A DNA stretch of 64,000 nucleotides, from NCBI RefSeq assembly GCF_937892565.1, contig NZ_CALAHQ010000066.1:33771-97770 (forward strand), written 5' to 3'. Position numbers and translations under genes: made by a program. The notes under the pieces are model-generated. The model saw only the letters and a program-made list of their open reading frames with translations, made no database searches and was not told where the DNA came from. Every line of letters begins with the position of its first letter. The stretch's first letter is position 1. This document shows, piece after piece, positions 39,881-52,474 of this stretch. The stretch comes from an uncultured Roseicyclus sp. GTDB lineage: Bacteria; Pseudomonadota; Alphaproteobacteria; Rhodobacterales; Rhodobacteraceae.

Positions 39881-39957
39881 GCGATCCCCTATCGCCGGTT
39901 TGACCCGGACGATATAGCCACAAGCAGGGTGGCTGGCCATGCGGGAGAATGGGCGCA

Positions 39958-40503
39958 ATGGGTGGAATGGGCGATCTTTGGGTCTTTGGCTATGGCTCGC
40001 TGTTGTGGAACCCGGGTTTTGCGGTGCTGGAGCGGCGTGTGGCGCGGCTGCATGGCTGGCAGCGCAGCTTTTGCATGTCGTCGATCCATCATCGCGGCAC
40101 ACCCGAGGCCCCCGGTCTGGTGCTGGCGCTGGACCGGGCCGATCATGCGGTGTGCCATGGGCTGGCCTTTCGCGTGGCGGCCGGGCAGGCAGAGGCGACG
40201 CTTGCCTATCTGCGGGCGCGTGAACTTGTGTCTTCGGCCTATCTGGAGACGCGCCAGCCGCTGGAGCTTGAGGATGGAACGCCGCTCGAGGGCGCGCTGG
40301 CCTATGTGGTCGACCGCGCCCATGCGCAGTATTGCACCCTGCCGCTTGACCAACAGGCCCGGATCATCGCACGCGCCGTGGGCGGGCGCGGGCCGAACGA
40401 TGAATATCTGGAAAATACCGCCACCCAACTGCATGCGCTGGGCCTGCCTGATCCGGATCTCGATTGGCTTGTGGCCCGGGTGCGCCAAATCAAGGCGGGC
40501 TGA
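39958..40503 (+). CDS. Gamma-glutamylcyclotransferase (ChaC-like)
   Basis: A 181-residue cytoplasmic enzyme of the ChaC family, which breaks down glutathione to 5-oxoproline and Cys-Gly. The substrate-binding motif FGYGSLLWNPGF is at the N terminus, and the central RRVARLHGWQRSFCM and C-terminal NDEYLENT segments fit the family. Three closely spaced ATGs (39949, 39958, 39967) could start it; GGGAG sits at the best distance from the middle one. It stands 75 bases before the MotA-like gene on the same strand. Confidence 0.87.
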   Translation: MGGMGDLWVFGYGSLLWNPGFAVLERRVARLHGWQRSFCMSSIHHRGTPEAPGLVLALDRADHAVCHGLAFRVAAGQAEATLAYLRARELVSSAYLETRQPLELEDGTPLEGALAYVVDRAHAQYCTLPLDQQARIIARAVGGRGPNDEYLENTATQLHALGLPDPDLDWLVARVRQIKAG

Positions 40504-40578
40504 GCGCCCATTGCGCATTGGCATATGCCCCCCGCCCCTGTAGATTGCACCGGGCAAATCAAGAACCGGGCCGGAGCC

Positions 40579-41832
40579 ATGGCGAGCAGAGCAGACATGG
40601 GCGCAGAACAGCGCAATCCGCGCATGGCGCGGCCAACACGCCAGATCGTGCTGATGGCGATCATCTGTGCCGTGGTGCTGGCAGGCGCCGGGGTGCTCTG
40701 GCCGTCGGTTCAGCCGGTGTTCTTGTCGGCGCCGGTGTTGAACGGCTTGATCGGCGTGGTTTTCATCATCGGCGTCTTGGCCTGTTTCGCACAGGTGTTT
40801 CAGCTGTTTTCGTCGATCACCTGGCTCGAGGCGCTGGCGGGTGGCGCCCCGCAAGAGGCGACCGAACGCCCGCCCCGGCTGTTGGCCGCCATGACCGGCA
40901 TTGCGCGGGTGCGCGGGCGGGGCATGCAAGTGACGGGCCCGGCCGCGCGCTCGATCCTTGATTCGGTCGGCTCGCGGATGGAGGAAAGCCGTGACATCAC
41001 GCGCTATCTTGCCAATCTGCTGATCTTTCTTGGCCTTCTGGGCACGTTTTTCGGGCTGGCCACGACGGTTCCCGCCGTGGTCGATACCATCCGGTCGCTG
41101 CAACCCGCCGCAGGCGAGGAAGGTCTGGCCGTTTTTGGGCGGCTGATGGATGGTCTCGAGGATCAGCTGGGCGGCATGGGCACGGCCTTTGCCTCGTCGC
41201 TTCTGGGGTTGGCGGGGTCGCTGGTCGTGGGCTTGCTGGAGCTTTACGCGGGCCATGGCCAGAACAGGTTTTACCGCGAACTGGAGGAATGGCTGGCCAC
41301 GATCACACGCGTCAGCCTTGCCGCCAGCGAGGGCGAAGGCGGCGGGATCGATCGCAGCGCGATTGCCACCGTTCTCGATCACATGGTCGATCAGGTCGAA
41401 ACGCTGCAATCGCTGTTTGCCCAATCCGAGGCGCGCCGCGCCGATACAGAGGCACGTCTGATCCAGTTGACGGGCGCCATCGAAGGGCTTGCGGGCCAGT
41501 TGAGCACACAGCCCTTTGCCGTGGCCGAACGGCTTGCCGAAGGGCAGAACCGGCTTTCCGAAGGCCAGAACCGGCTTGCTGTCGGGCAGGAACGGCTGAT
41601 TGATGTGCTGGCGGCCGCTCAATCGACCCCACCCGTCGATGAAGAAAGCCGGATGCGGCTGCGCTCGATCGATGTGCAGCTTCTCAAGATCTACGATCAT
41701 CTGGGCACCACGCGGGACGCGGAAATCTTGTTGCTGCGCCGCGATATCGGGGATCTGACCCAAGCCTTGCGCGATCTGGTCGCCGCCGCCCGCACCCCCG
41801 CGCGCCCATCCCGCACCCATCCCGGGGAGTGA
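40579..41832 (+). CDS. MotA/TolQ/ExbB-family proton-channel protein with helical tail
   Basis: A 417-residue inner-membrane protein. Two N-terminal hydrophobic segments (about 21-40 and 52-76) and two channel helices containing LIFLGLLGTFFGLATTV and GMGTAFASSLLGLAGSLVVG, which carry the threonines and glycines conserved in TolQ, ExbB and MotA. A soluble tail of about 180 residues follows, rich in heptads and including a threefold GQNRL/GQERL repeat (about 320-338). The ATG at 40579 follows CCGGAG. It is 6 bases ahead of a MotB-like gene; together they look like a complete ion-driven motor. It is clearly not TolQ, which is at 574. The partner and job are unknown. Confidence 0.82.
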   Translation: MASRADMGAEQRNPRMARPTRQIVLMAIICAVVLAGAGVLWPSVQPVFLSAPVLNGLIGVVFIIGVLACFAQVFQLFSSITWLEALAGGAPQEATERPPRLLAAMTGIARVRGRGMQVTGPAARSILDSVGSRMEESRDITRYLANLLIFLGLLGTFFGLATTVPAVVDTIRSLQPAAGEEGLAVFGRLMDGLEDQLGGMGTAFASSLLGLAGSLVVGLLELYAGHGQNRFYRELEEWLATITRVSLAASEGEGGGIDRSAIATVLDHMVDQVETLQSLFAQSEARRADTEARLIQLTGAIEGLAGQLSTQPFAVAERLAEGQNRLSEGQNRLAVGQERLIDVLAAAQSTPPVDEESRMRLRSIDVQLLKIYDHLGTTRDAEILLLRRDIGDLTQALRDLVAAARTPARPSRTHPGE

Positions 41833-41838
41833 CGCGCG

Positions 41839-43407
41839 ATGGCCTTTCAGCGCCGCGCGGGTAATCGGGGCTCGGGGCCGATCTGGCCGGGATTCGTCGA
41901 TGCGATCACAGCGCTGTTGATGGTGATGATCTTTGTGCTGACCATATTCATGGTCGTGCAATTCGTGCTGTCGGAAGAAATCAACAACCAGGATGATGAG
42001 CTTGCCAGCCTGAACGCGCAGCTTAACGCCCTGTCGCTGGCCTTGGGGCTGGAAGAAGCGCGGGCCGGCGATCTGGAAAGCCGGGTGGCCACGCTGACCG
42101 GATCGCTCGCCGCCGCCGAGGGGCAATTGGCCGCCCAAGGCGCGCTGATCGCGGATTTCGAAGCACAGGTGGCCGCCTTGATCGCAGCCAATACGCAACT
42201 GTCCACCGAACGCGATACGGTGGCCGCTGAATTGGCCGAGAGCCTGACGGCTGCCCAAGCGCTGGAACTGGCACTGGCCAGCGCGCGTTCGGAAATCGAC
42301 ACAGCCGCCCAGGAGGCCCGCCTTGCTGCGGCCCGCCGTGAGGCGCTCGAGGCGCTGATTGCCAGCCTTGAAACCGATGCCGAGACGCAGGCGGGCCAGA
42401 TCACCGCGCTTGAGGCGGAATTGTCCGAGGCCGAGATCGCCCGGCTGACCGAAGCCGCCGCCGCCGAGGCGCTGCGCGCGCGGTTGCAAGACGCGGATGC
42501 CGAATTGACCGCGCTGACGCTGGCGTTGGAGGAACAGCGCCGCCGGGCCGAAGAGACCTTGACGCTTCTGGCCGCCGCTCGGGCCGCTCAGGGTGATCTG
42601 GGCGAAATCGAGGCCGCCCGCGCCGCTGCCCTGTCCGAGGCGGAAAGGCGCGCGGCATTGTTGGCCGTGGCCAATGCCGAACTGGCCCGGGCCGAGGCGG
42701 ATTCGGCCGAAAGCCAGCGACAGGTCGCGCTCCTGAACGAACAAGTGGCTGCCTTGCGCCAGCAGCTTGGTGCGCTTCAGGGCCTGCTCGATGCCTCGGC
42801 CGCCGAGGATGCCGCGGCGGATGTGCAGATTGCAACGCTTGGCTCACAGCTGAACGCCGCGCTGGCCCAGCTTGCCGCGCAACAGACCCGCGTGGCCGAA
42901 TTCGAGGCCGCCGAGGCCGCCCGCCTTGCCGCCGAAGCCCAGGAGCTGGAGCGCTATCGCTCGGAATTCTTCGGGCGGTTGCGCAGCCTTCTGGAAGGGC
43001 GCGAGGGGGTCCGCATCGAAGGCGACCGATTCGTGTTTTCCTCCGAGGTGCTGTTTGAAGTGGGCTCGGCCGATCTGGCCCCCGAGGGGCTATTGCAGAT
43101 CGCCAATGTCGCCAGCCTTTTGTCGCAAGTGGCTGAAGAGATCCCCGAAGGCATCGACTGGATCTTGCGCGTGGATGGCCATACCGATGACCGGCCGCTC
43201 AGCGGAACGGGGGCGTTTCTGTCGAATTGGGAGTTGAGCCAGGCGCGCGCGCTGTCGGTCGTGCTCTATCTGTCCGAGCAGCTGGGCTTTCCTGCCGACC
43301 GGCTGGCGGCCACCGGTTTTGGCGAATTCAACCCGATTGCCCCCAATACCACCGTGACGGGCCGCGCCCAGAACCGGCGGATCGAGTTGAAGCTGACCGA
43401 ACGCTGA
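41839..43407 (+). CDS. MotB-like protein: one helix, long coiled coil, OmpA domain
   Basis: A 522-residue protein with one N-terminal membrane helix (about 18-44). Asp21 in GFVDAITALLMVMIFVL is placed like the proton-binding aspartate of MotB and TolR. Residues about 46-375 form an almost uninterrupted Ala/Leu/Glu-rich coiled coil, and about 385-522 an OmpA-type peptidoglycan-binding domain (VDGHTDDRPL, NWELSQARALSV, GFGEFNPIAPN, NRRIELKL). This would hold the complex to the wall far from the membrane. It is paired with the MotA-like gene 6 bases upstream. No flagellar gene is near, so a flagellar stator role is unlikely. Confidence 0.84.
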   Translation: MAFQRRAGNRGSGPIWPGFVDAITALLMVMIFVLTIFMVVQFVLSEEINNQDDELASLNAQLNALSLALGLEEARAGDLESRVATLTGSLAAAEGQLAAQGALIADFEAQVAALIAANTQLSTERDTVAAELAESLTAAQALELALASARSEIDTAAQEARLAAARREALEALIASLETDAETQAGQITALEAELSEAEIARLTEAAAAEALRARLQDADAELTALTLALEEQRRRAEETLTLLAAARAAQGDLGEIEAARAAALSEAERRAALLAVANAELARAEADSAESQRQVALLNEQVAALRQQLGALQGLLDASAAEDAAADVQIATLGSQLNAALAQLAAQQTRVAEFEAAEAARLAAEAQELERYRSEFFGRLRSLLEGREGVRIEGDRFVFSSEVLFEVGSADLAPEGLLQIANVASLLSQVAEEIPEGIDWILRVDGHTDDRPLSGTGAFLSNWELSQARALSVVLYLSEQLGFPADRLAATGFGEFNPIAPNTTVTGRAQNRRIELKLTER

Positions 43408-43435
43408 CGCGCAGGCTTTTGCCAAAGGCACCAAC

Positions 43436-43468
43436 AAAAAGGCCCGGCGCATGGCGCCGGGCCCTTGT
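43436..43468. terminator. Bidirectional terminator between the MotB-like gene and clpA
   Basis: A perfect 10-base stem (GGCCCGGCGC at 43441-43450, GCGCCGGGCC at 43454-43463) with loop ATG, flanked by AAAAA on the left and CTTGT on the right, between convergent genes. Confidence 0.85.
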
Positions 43469-43491
43469 CTTGTGCGCTCTGGGCCGGAGGA

Positions 43492-45828
43492 TCAGTCGGC
43501 GGTCAGAAGCGGCGGTTTTTTCGCCGTGATGCGCGGCGCGCTGGGCGGATCGATCTGCAGGTCGATCTTGTCGTCCTTGACGCTGACCTTGACATTGCCA
43601 CCCTTGGCGAGCCTGCCGAACAACAGTTCTTCGGCCAAGGGTTTCTTGATGTGTTCCTGAATGACGCGGCCCAGCGGGCGCGCACCCATCCGGTCATCAT
43701 AGCCCTTTTCGGCAAGCCACGCAGCGGCGGGTTCGGTCAGTTCGATGGTGACGTTGCGATCCATCAGCTGCGCTTCGAGTTGCAGAACGAATTTCTCGAC
43801 CACTTGCATGATCACCTCGCGCGGGAGCGCGCCAAAGCTGATCACCGCATCCAGCCGGTTGCGGAATTCCGGCGTGAATGTGCGCTCGATGGCGGCTGTA
43901 TCTTCGCCCTCGCGCTTGTCGCGGCCGAAACCTATCGCGGCCTTTTGCATGTCGGCCGCGCCCGCGTTCGAGGTCATGATCAAGATCACGTTGCGGAAAT
44001 CGACCTTGCGCCCGTTGTGATCTGTCAGCGTGCCGTGGTCCATCACCTGCAACAAGATGTTGAACACATCCGGGTGGGCTTTCTCGATCTCGTCGAGCAG
44101 CAGAACGCTATGGGGATGCTGGTCGATCCCATCGGTCAAAAGCCCGCCCTGATCAAAGCCCACATAGCCCGGCGGTGCGCCGATCAGGCGGGAAACCGCG
44201 TGCTTTTCCATGTATTCCGACATGTCAAAGCGCAACAGCTCCACGCCCAGCGTGTCGGCCAGTTGCTTGGCCACCTCGGTCTTGCCCACGCCGGTCGGGC
44301 CCGCGAACAGGTAGTTGCCGATGGGCTTTTCCGGTTCGCGCAGACCCGCGCGCGCCAGCTTGATGGAACTTGCCAGCGCCTCGATTGCCTTGTCCTGACC
44401 AAAGACGACGCGCTTGAGCGTCACCTCCAGATCCTTGAGCACGGCGGCGTCATCCTTGGAGACGTTCTTGGGGGGGATGCGGGCGATTTTCGCCACGACA
44501 TCCTCGATCTCCTTGGCGCCCAGCGTCTTGCGGCGCTTGGATTCGGCCACCAGATGCTGGGCTGCGCCGGCCTCGTCGATCACATCGATGGCCTTGTCGG
44601 GCAGCTTGCGGTCGTTGATGTAGCGCGCGCTCAGCTCCACCGCCGCCTTGATCGCATCGGCGGTGTATTTGACGCCGTGATGATCCTCGAAATAGGGCTT
44701 GAGACCCTTGAGGATCTTGATCGTGTCTTCGACCGTGGGTTCGTTCACATCGATCTTCTGGAACCGGCGCGACAGCGCACGGTCCTTTTCGAAATGCTGG
44801 CGGAATTCCTTGTAGGTGGTCGATCCCATGCAGCGCAGCTTGCCGCCCTGAAGCGCAGGCTTGAGCAGGTTCGACGCATCCATCGCCCCGCCGCTGGTCG
44901 CGCCCGCGCCGATGACGGTGTGGATCTCATCGATGAACAAGATCGCATCGGGGTGATCTTCAAGCTCCTTGACGACCGCTTTCAGCCGCTCTTCGAAATC
45001 GCCGCGATAGCGGGTGCCCGCCAGAAGCGCGCCCAGATCGAGCGAATAGATGGTGGAATGGGCCAGCACCTCGGGCGTTTCGCCTTCGACGATCTTTTTG
45101 GCCAGACCTTCGGCGATGGCGGTTTTGCCCACGCCCGGATCACCCACCAGAAGCGGGTTGTTCTTGCGGCGGCGGCACAGTACCTGAATGCAGCGTTCCA
45201 CCTCGGCGGCACGCCCGATCAGCGGGTCGATATCGCCCTTGAGCGATTTGGCGTTCAGATCGACGCAATATTTGGCCAGCGCCGAATCCTTGGCATCGCC
45301 GCCTTCGGTGCCGGTTTGCGACCCGGCGCGGGTTTCTTCTTCGGTGTCGGTGGCGCCGGTGACCGGGCGGCTTTCGCCATAGGACGGGTCCTTGGCCACG
45401 CCATGGGCGATGAAATTGACCGCGTCATAGCGCGTCATGTCCTGTTCTTGCAGGAAATAGGCTGCATTGCTTTCCCGTTCGGCAAAGATCGCGACCAGCA
45501 CATTGGCGCCTGTGACCTCGGTGCGGCCCGAAGATTGCACATGGATCGCGGCGCGCTGGATCACCCGCTGGAACGCGGCGGTGGGAACGGCCTCGGAACC
45601 TTCGACATCGGTTTCCAATGTGGACAGGTCATCATCGATAAAGGCCACCAGCGTTTCGCGCAGCGCCTCGATATTGACCGAACACGCAAGCATGACCTTG
45701 CGGGCCTCGGGCTCGTCCAGCAGCGCCAGAAGCAGATGCTCCAGCGTTGCCAGTTCATGGCGGCGCGCATTCGCGTTGGCCAGCGCCGCATGGATGGCCT
45801 GCTCAAGTGTGGTTGAAAAAGATGGCAC
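43492..45828 (-). CDS. clpA: ATP-dependent Clp protease ATP-binding subunit ClpA
   Basis: A 778-residue AAA+ unfoldase that feeds substrates to ClpP. The Clp N-domain covers about 1-145; the first AAA module has Walker A GDPGVGKT (229-236) and the second [28 protein letters not shown] is a ClpA/B signature. There is no ClpB-type middle domain, and an IGF-like loop for ClpP docking ([11 protein letters not shown]) is present. The adaptor gene clpS, usually just upstream, is not here: the 200 bases upstream are followed by gloB. Confidence 0.96.
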   Translation of the reverse strand: MPSFSTTLEQAIHAALANANARRHELATLEHLLLALLDEPEARKVMLACSVNIEALRETLVAFIDDDLSTLETDVEGSEAVPTAAFQRVIQRAAIHVQSSGRTEVTGANVLVAIFAERESNAAYFLQEQDMTRYDAVNFIAHGVAKDPSYGESRPVTGATDTEEETRAGSQTGTEGGDAKDSALAKYCVDLNAKSLKGDIDPLIGRAAEVERCIQVLCRRRKNNPLLVGDPGVGKTAIAEGLAKKIVEGETPEVLAHSTIYSLDLGALLAGTRYRGDFEERLKAVVKELEDHPDAILFIDEIHTVIGAGATSGGAMDASNLLKPALQGGKLRCMGSTTYKEFRQHFEKDRALSRRFQKIDVNEPTVEDTIKILKGLKPYFEDHHGVKYTADAIKAAVELSARYINDRKLPDKAIDVIDEAGAAQHLVAESKRRKTLGAKEIEDVVAKIARIPPKNVSKDDAAVLKDLEVTLKRVVFGQDKAIEALASSIKLARAGLREPEKPIGNYLFAGPTGVGKTEVAKQLADTLGVELLRFDMSEYMEKHAVSRLIGAPPGYVGFDQGGLLTDGIDQHPHSVLLLDEIEKAHPDVFNILLQVMDHGTLTDHNGRKVDFRNVILIMTSNAGAADMQKAAIGFGRDKREGEDTAAIERTFTPEFRNRLDAVISFGALPREVIMQVVEKFVLQLEAQLMDRNVTIELTEPAAAWLAEKGYDDRMGARPLGRVIQEHIKKPLAEELLFGRLAKGGNVKVSVKDDKIDLQIDPPSAPRITAKKPPLLTAD

Positions 45829-46028
45829 GGGCGTGCTCCTTTACTCGTGCATCGGACGGGGCGGGCGGCCCCTCGCCGATCATGGCCTCTTGGTGACAAG
45901 CTTCGCTTTCTGTGCGCCTGTTTCAAGGGGAAACTGCGCAAGGTTTCGTGTGCGTGGCCAAGATGGCCCTCTATCCCTTGCCTCCGTCTGTCGTGCCCAA
46001 ACTTTGGGCACGCGGTGCGGCTGACGTC

Positions 46029-46811
46029 TCAAAACGAATCCTTGAGGCTGCGGATCCGGGCAAAGACGTCGACGGGCGCCTGACCGGCAAGGCCCAGATG
46101 CTGGGCAATCCCCGGGTCGGCTGCACGCAGGAAAGGGTTCGTTGCAAGCTCCTCGGACAACACCGAGGGGACTGTGGGCCGATCGGCGGCGCGCGCGGCC
46201 TCGATCTTCATGCCGCGTGAGATAAGCGCAGGATTGCCCGGTTCAATGGTGCGTGCAAAACGAAGATTGCTCATCGTGTATTCATGACCCGAACACACCA
46301 GCGTTTCGGGGGGCAGGGCGGCCAGCTTTTGCAGGCTGTCCCACATCTGTGCCGCTGTGCCTTCGAACAGGCGGCCACAGCCCAGCGCCATCAGGCTGTC
46401 GGCGGTAAAGACGGCATTGGCCTGCGGAAAGTGACAGGCGATATGGCCGATGGTGTGGCCCGAGACATCGATCACATGGCCCCTCAGTGCGCCGATGACG
46501 ACCTGATCCCCTTCGGTCAGGGCATGATCGAGCGGCGGCAGGCGATGGGCATCGGCCGCTGCCCCCCATACCCGCGCACCGCTGGCCGCGCGCAGGGCCG
46601 CCACGCCATCGACATGATCCCAATGGTGGTGCGTGATCACGATATCCGTCAGATGCCAGCCGCGCGCAGCCAGCGCCGCCTCGACCGGGGCGGCGTCCGG
46701 CACATCGATCACGGCGGTGGCGCCGGTGGCCCGATCATGCAGCAGATAGGCGTAATTGTCCTTGAGACAGGGGATGGTGACGATTTCGGGTGCCGGGCCG
46801 GTATCGGGCAT
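46029..46811 (-). CDS. gloB: Hydroxyacylglutathione hydrolase (glyoxalase II)
   Basis: A 260-residue metallo-beta-lactamase-fold enzyme that hydrolyses S-lactoylglutathione to lactate and glutathione. The binuclear metal site is in [29 protein letters not shown] and the final SGHEYT; the C-terminal part carries the glutathione-binding segment. The length matches the family. Divergent from the methyltransferase gene; the starts are 71 bases apart, a common Rhodobacterales neighbourhood. Confidence 0.95.
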   Translation of the reverse strand: MPDTGPAPEIVTIPCLKDNYAYLLHDRATGATAVIDVPDAAPVEAALAARGWHLTDIVITHHHWDHVDGVAALRAASGARVWGAAADAHRLPPLDHALTEGDQVVIGALRGHVIDVSGHTIGHIACHFPQANAVFTADSLMALGCGRLFEGTAAQMWDSLQKLAALPPETLVCSGHEYTMSNLRFARTIEPGNPALISRGMKIEAARAADRPTVPSVLSEELATNPFLRAADPGIAQHLGLAGQAPVDVFARIRSLKDSF

Positions 46812-46882
46812 GGAATTTTTCGGCTCCTTCGGTCAAACTTGGACACAGGGCGATAGCCTCGCGCACCATCAGAGCTAGTGCA

Positions 46883-47680
46883 ATGCATCTCGACGTCACG
46901 GATTTGCGGCAATTCTATTACCGGACCCAGCTGGGCCGTATCGCGCAAAAAGCGGTGCGCGATCGCATGCTGGCGCTCTGGCCCGAGGCGCAGGGTCAGA
47001 CGGTGGTGGGCTTTGGCTTTGCCGTGCCGCTGTTGCGCCCCTATCTGGGGCAAGCGCGCCGCGTGATCGGGGTGATGCCCGCCCAGCAAGGCGTAATGCC
47101 TTGGCCGGCGGGGTCCGAGAATGTTTCGCTCTTGTGCCGCGAGGGGTTGTGGCCATTGCCGACGGGTCTGGCCGACAAGGTCGTGTGCCTGCACGGGCTG
47201 GAAACATCCGAACATCCCACCGCCGTGCTGGAGGAATGTGCCCGCGTTCTGGGCCCGGGGGGCAAGGCGCTGTTCATCGTGCCGAACCGTTCGGGGCTTT
47301 GGGCGCGACGCGACGCGACGCCCTTTGGCTTTGGGCGGCCCTATTCGCTGGGCCAGCTCGAGGCACAGATGAAGCGCCACGACTTTACGCCCGAACGCCA
47401 TGCCGCCGCCCTGTTTGCGCCGCCGTCCCACCACCGCTTTTGGCTGCGGTCGGCCGAATTGGTGGAAAAGATGGGCGCGCGCCTGTCGCGCCATTATGCG
47501 GGCGGGGTGATCTTGCTGGAGGTTTCAAAGCGGGTGCATGCGCCAACGCGGCCGGGTCTGGCCGAACGGATGCGCCAGCCGCTCAAGGTGCTGGAAGGGA
47601 CGCCTGCACCTGTGGGGGCGTCAGCCGTCACAGGCCTTGGGCGTGAGCGTCACATCATCACCCCGTCTGGCATCGCCTGA
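46883..47680 (+). CDS. Class I SAM-dependent methyltransferase domain protein
   Basis: A 265-residue soluble protein with a Rossmann-type methyltransferase core: the glycine motif is unusual ([15 protein letters not shown]), followed by the acidic/loop segment [17 protein letters not shown] and the motif III-like [15 protein letters not shown], typical of SAM-dependent enzymes. The motif I departs from the usual GxGxG, so activity cannot be assumed. The start [19 protein letters not shown] at 46883 is the domain start; the frame is open back to 46790. Substrate unknown. Confidence 0.8.
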   Translation: MHLDVTDLRQFYYRTQLGRIAQKAVRDRMLALWPEAQGQTVVGFGFAVPLLRPYLGQARRVIGVMPAQQGVMPWPAGSENVSLLCREGLWPLPTGLADKVVCLHGLETSEHPTAVLEECARVLGPGGKALFIVPNRSGLWARRDATPFGFGRPYSLGQLEAQMKRHDFTPERHAAALFAPPSHHRFWLRSAELVEKMGARLSRHYAGGVILLEVSKRVHAPTRPGLAERMRQPLKVLEGTPAPVGASAVTGLGRERHIITPSGIA

Positions 47681-48032
47681 GGGGCGCATGACCGCCCATG
47701 CGACCGGGCCTTGGGGCCGATGCCGCAGGGCATGGGCAGATCCGTCTGTGTCACCCATGATTCCGCTGGCCAAACGCGACCGATCTTTTGTCGCCGGGCG
47801 CTTCGATCTGGTGCGGTCAAAGCGTCGCATATCCCGGACATGCGGTCTTTGCCTTGTTTTGCTGGGATTTTCCTTCTGGGCCAGCACAGTGTATCGCGGT
47901 TGCAGCATTGCGGGGGCTCTGCTACACCACCGGCGATTTTACAGAAAACGGCCGCCTTTTGCTGCCATGATGCGATTTGCCCGGGGGCGTCTGCGCGCCC
48001 TCTCCGGGCCACCTATATGAGAAAGGGTGGAC
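47681..48032. other. Gene-free region ahead of the ATP synthase operon
   Basis: About 350 bases without a convincing gene. Overlapping short frames lack family similarity and ribosome sites. I see no tRNA or small-RNA fold I can name. It must contain the atp promoter; the second half has the candidate elements listed separately. Confidence 0.6.
47900..47928 (+). promoter_or_regulatory. Weak candidate promoter for atpHAGDC
   Basis: TTGCAG (47900-47905) and TACACC (47923-47928) are spaced by 17 bases, about 105 bases before atpH. Each matches the consensus at only about three or four positions, so this is a guess based on spacing and location. Confidence 0.25.
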
Positions 48033-48593
48033 GTGAGCGAACCAGCTTCAATTTCGACCGGCATTGCAGCCCGTTATGCGACGGCCGTGTTCGATCTGGC
48101 CAAGGGTGAGGGTGTTCTGGACGCGCTGGAAAGCGATGTGGCCACCTTGGAAGCCGCGATGGCCAGCAGCGCGGATTTGCGCGATGTGATCACTTCGCCA
48201 CTCTACGGGCGCGACGCGACCGAAGCGGCGATGGGCAAGCTTGCGGCTGCGATGGGGCTGCATGGGATCACGGGCAACACGCTGCGCCTGATGGCACAAA
48301 AGCGCCGCCTGTTCATTCTGCCGGCCTTGTTGCGCGCGCTGCGCGCCAAGATCGCCGCCGACAAGGGCGAGGTGACAGCCGATGTCGTGTCAGCCAAGGC
48401 GCTGACCAAGACCCAGGCCGACAAGCTGGCCAAGGTTCTGGCCGCGTCTGTGGGCCGGGATGTCAAATTGAATGCGACCGTCGATGAAAGCCTTATCGGC
48501 GGTCTTGTCGTAAAGCTGGGCTCGACCATGATCGACACCTCGGTCAAGGCAAAGCTCAACGCACTCCAGAACACGATGAAAGAGGTCGGTTAA
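48033..48593 (+). CDS. atpH: ATP synthase F1 subunit delta
   Basis: A 186-residue peripheral-stalk subunit that links F1 to the b subunits. The N-terminal six-helix domain begins [19 protein letters not shown], and the C-terminal part has the family segment [27 protein letters not shown]. The GTG at 48033 has AGAAAGG upstream; a GTG two codons earlier (48027) is also possible. First gene of atpHAGDC, one base before atpA. Confidence 0.95.
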   Translation: MSEPASISTGIAARYATAVFDLAKGEGVLDALESDVATLEAAMASSADLRDVITSPLYGRDATEAAMGKLAAAMGLHGITGNTLRLMAQKRRLFILPALLRALRAKIAADKGEVTADVVSAKALTKTQADKLAKVLAASVGRDVKLNATVDESLIGGLVVKLGSTMIDTSVKAKLNALQNTMKEVG

Positions 48594-48594
48594 C

Positions 48595-50133
48595 ATGGCG
48601 ATCCAAGCTGCAGAAATCTCTGCGATCCTGAAGGACCAGATCAAGAATTTCGGCCAGGACGCCGAAGTGGCCGAAGTGGGCCGGGTGTTGTCGGTCGGCG
48701 ACGGGATCGCGCGCGTCTACGGTCTGGACAATGTCCAGGCCGGTGAGATGGTCGAATTCCCCGGCGGCATCCGCGGCATGGCGCTGAACCTTGAAGCCGA
48801 CAACGTCGGTGTCGTGATCTTCGGTTCGGACCGGGACATCAAGGAAGGCGACACCGTCAAGCGCACCAAGTCGATCGTGGACGTGCCCGCCGGCAACGCG
48901 CTTTTGGGCCGCGTGGTCGATGGTCTTGGCAATCCGCTGGATGGCAAGGGCCCGATCGCCACGACCGAACGTCGCATCGCCGATGTGAAGGCGCCCGGCA
49001 TCATCCCGCGCAAATCGGTGCATGAGCCGATGGCCACCGGCCTCAAGGCGATCGACGCCATGATCCCGATCGGCCGTGGCCAGCGCGAATTGATCATCGG
49101 TGACCGCCAGACCGGCAAGACCGCCGTGGCGCTTGATACGATCCTGAACCAAAAGGTCTACAACCAGGCCGCAGGCGATGACGAAAGCAAGAAGCTCTAC
49201 TGCATCTATGTTGCCGTCGGTCAAAAGCGGTCGACCGTGGCGCAGCTGGTCAAGAAGCTCGAGGAAACCGGCGCGATGGAATACACCATCGTCGTGGCCG
49301 CAACCGCATCCGACCCTGCACCGATGCAGTTCCTTGCGCCCTATGCTGCAACCGCGATGGCCGAGTTCTTCCGCGACAATGGCCGTCATGCGCTGATCAT
49401 CTATGATGATTTGTCCAAGCAGGCCGTGGCCTATCGCCAGATGTCGCTGCTGTTGCGCCGCCCGCCGGGTCGCGAAGCCTATCCCGGCGACGTGTTCTAT
49501 CTCCACTCCCGCCTGCTGGAGCGGTCGGCCAAGCTGAACGAAGACAATGGCTCGGGCTCACTGACAGCCCTGCCCGTCATCGAGACGCAGGGCGGCGACG
49601 TGTCGGCCTTTATTCCGACCAACGTGATCTCGATCACCGACGGCCAGATCTTCCTGGAAACGGAACTGTTCTTCCAAGGTATCCGCCCTGCCGTGAACAC
49701 CGGTCTGTCGGTGTCGCGCGTGGGATCGAGCGCCCAGACCAACGCGATGAAATCGGTTGCGGGTTCGGTCAAGCTGGAACTGGCACAGTATCGCGAGATG
49801 GCGGCTTTCGCTCAATTCGGGTCTGATCTTGATGCCGCCACCCAGCGGTTGCTCAACCGCGGCGCGCGTCTGACCGAATTGATGAAGCAGCCGCAGTATT
49901 CGCCGCTGACCAACGCGGAAATCGTCTGCGTCATTTTCGCGGGCATCAACGGCTATCTCGACAAGCTGCCCGTGTCCAAGGTCGGCCCGTTCGAGCGTGG
50001 TCTGGTGGCCTTTCTGCGCAGCAAGCGCCCCGATCTGCTCAGCTGGATCACCACCGCCGACCCCAAGATCAAGGGCGACGCATCCGACAAGATCAAGGCT
50101 GCTCTGAACGAATTCGCCGCCGATTTCGCCTGA
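48595..50133 (+). CDS. atpA: ATP synthase F1 subunit alpha
   Basis: A 512-residue non-catalytic nucleotide-binding subunit of F1. Walker A GDRQTGKT is at about residues 169-176; the family segment [21 protein letters not shown] and the arginine finger region [14 protein letters not shown] are intact. Full length. It alternates with AtpD in the hexamer, which uses the proton gradient to make ATP. Confidence 0.98.
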   Translation: MAIQAAEISAILKDQIKNFGQDAEVAEVGRVLSVGDGIARVYGLDNVQAGEMVEFPGGIRGMALNLEADNVGVVIFGSDRDIKEGDTVKRTKSIVDVPAGNALLGRVVDGLGNPLDGKGPIATTERRIADVKAPGIIPRKSVHEPMATGLKAIDAMIPIGRGQRELIIGDRQTGKTAVALDTILNQKVYNQAAGDDESKKLYCIYVAVGQKRSTVAQLVKKLEETGAMEYTIVVAATASDPAPMQFLAPYAATAMAEFFRDNGRHALIIYDDLSKQAVAYRQMSLLLRRPPGREAYPGDVFYLHSRLLERSAKLNEDNGSGSLTALPVIETQGGDVSAFIPTNVISITDGQIFLETELFFQGIRPAVNTGLSVSRVGSSAQTNAMKSVAGSVKLELAQYREMAAFAQFGSDLDAATQRLLNRGARLTELMKQPQYSPLTNAEIVCVIFAGINGYLDKLPVSKVGPFERGLVAFLRSKRPDLLSWITTADPKIKGDASDKIKAALNEFAADFA

Positions 50134-50145
50134 GGGATCTGACAG

Positions 50146-52465
<2,320 letters not shown>

Positions 52466-52474
52466 GGGGGCCTT

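Noticed and set aside
39889..42744. A 951-codon minus-strand open frame opposite the MotA/MotB-like genes
   Set aside because: Gly/Gln/Arg-rich shadow of the real genes; no domain, ribosome site or family resemblance.
40579..43407. Calling the MotA/MotB-like pair a Zorya defence system
   Set aside because: ZorA/ZorB resemblance is limited to shared motor architecture. ZorC, ZorD or ZorE is not adjacent and the long coiled coil is in the MotB-like partner rather than only in the MotA-like tail.
45899..45927. Heat-shock promoter for clpA
   Set aside because: CTTGAAA is present on the minus strand at 45921-45927, but no CCCCAT-like -10 element lies 13-15 bases downstream.
47681..48032. Small genes or an RNA gene ahead of atpH
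   Set aside because: Overlapping short frames lack ribosome sites and family similarity, and no tRNA cloverleaf or known small-RNA fold could be recognised.
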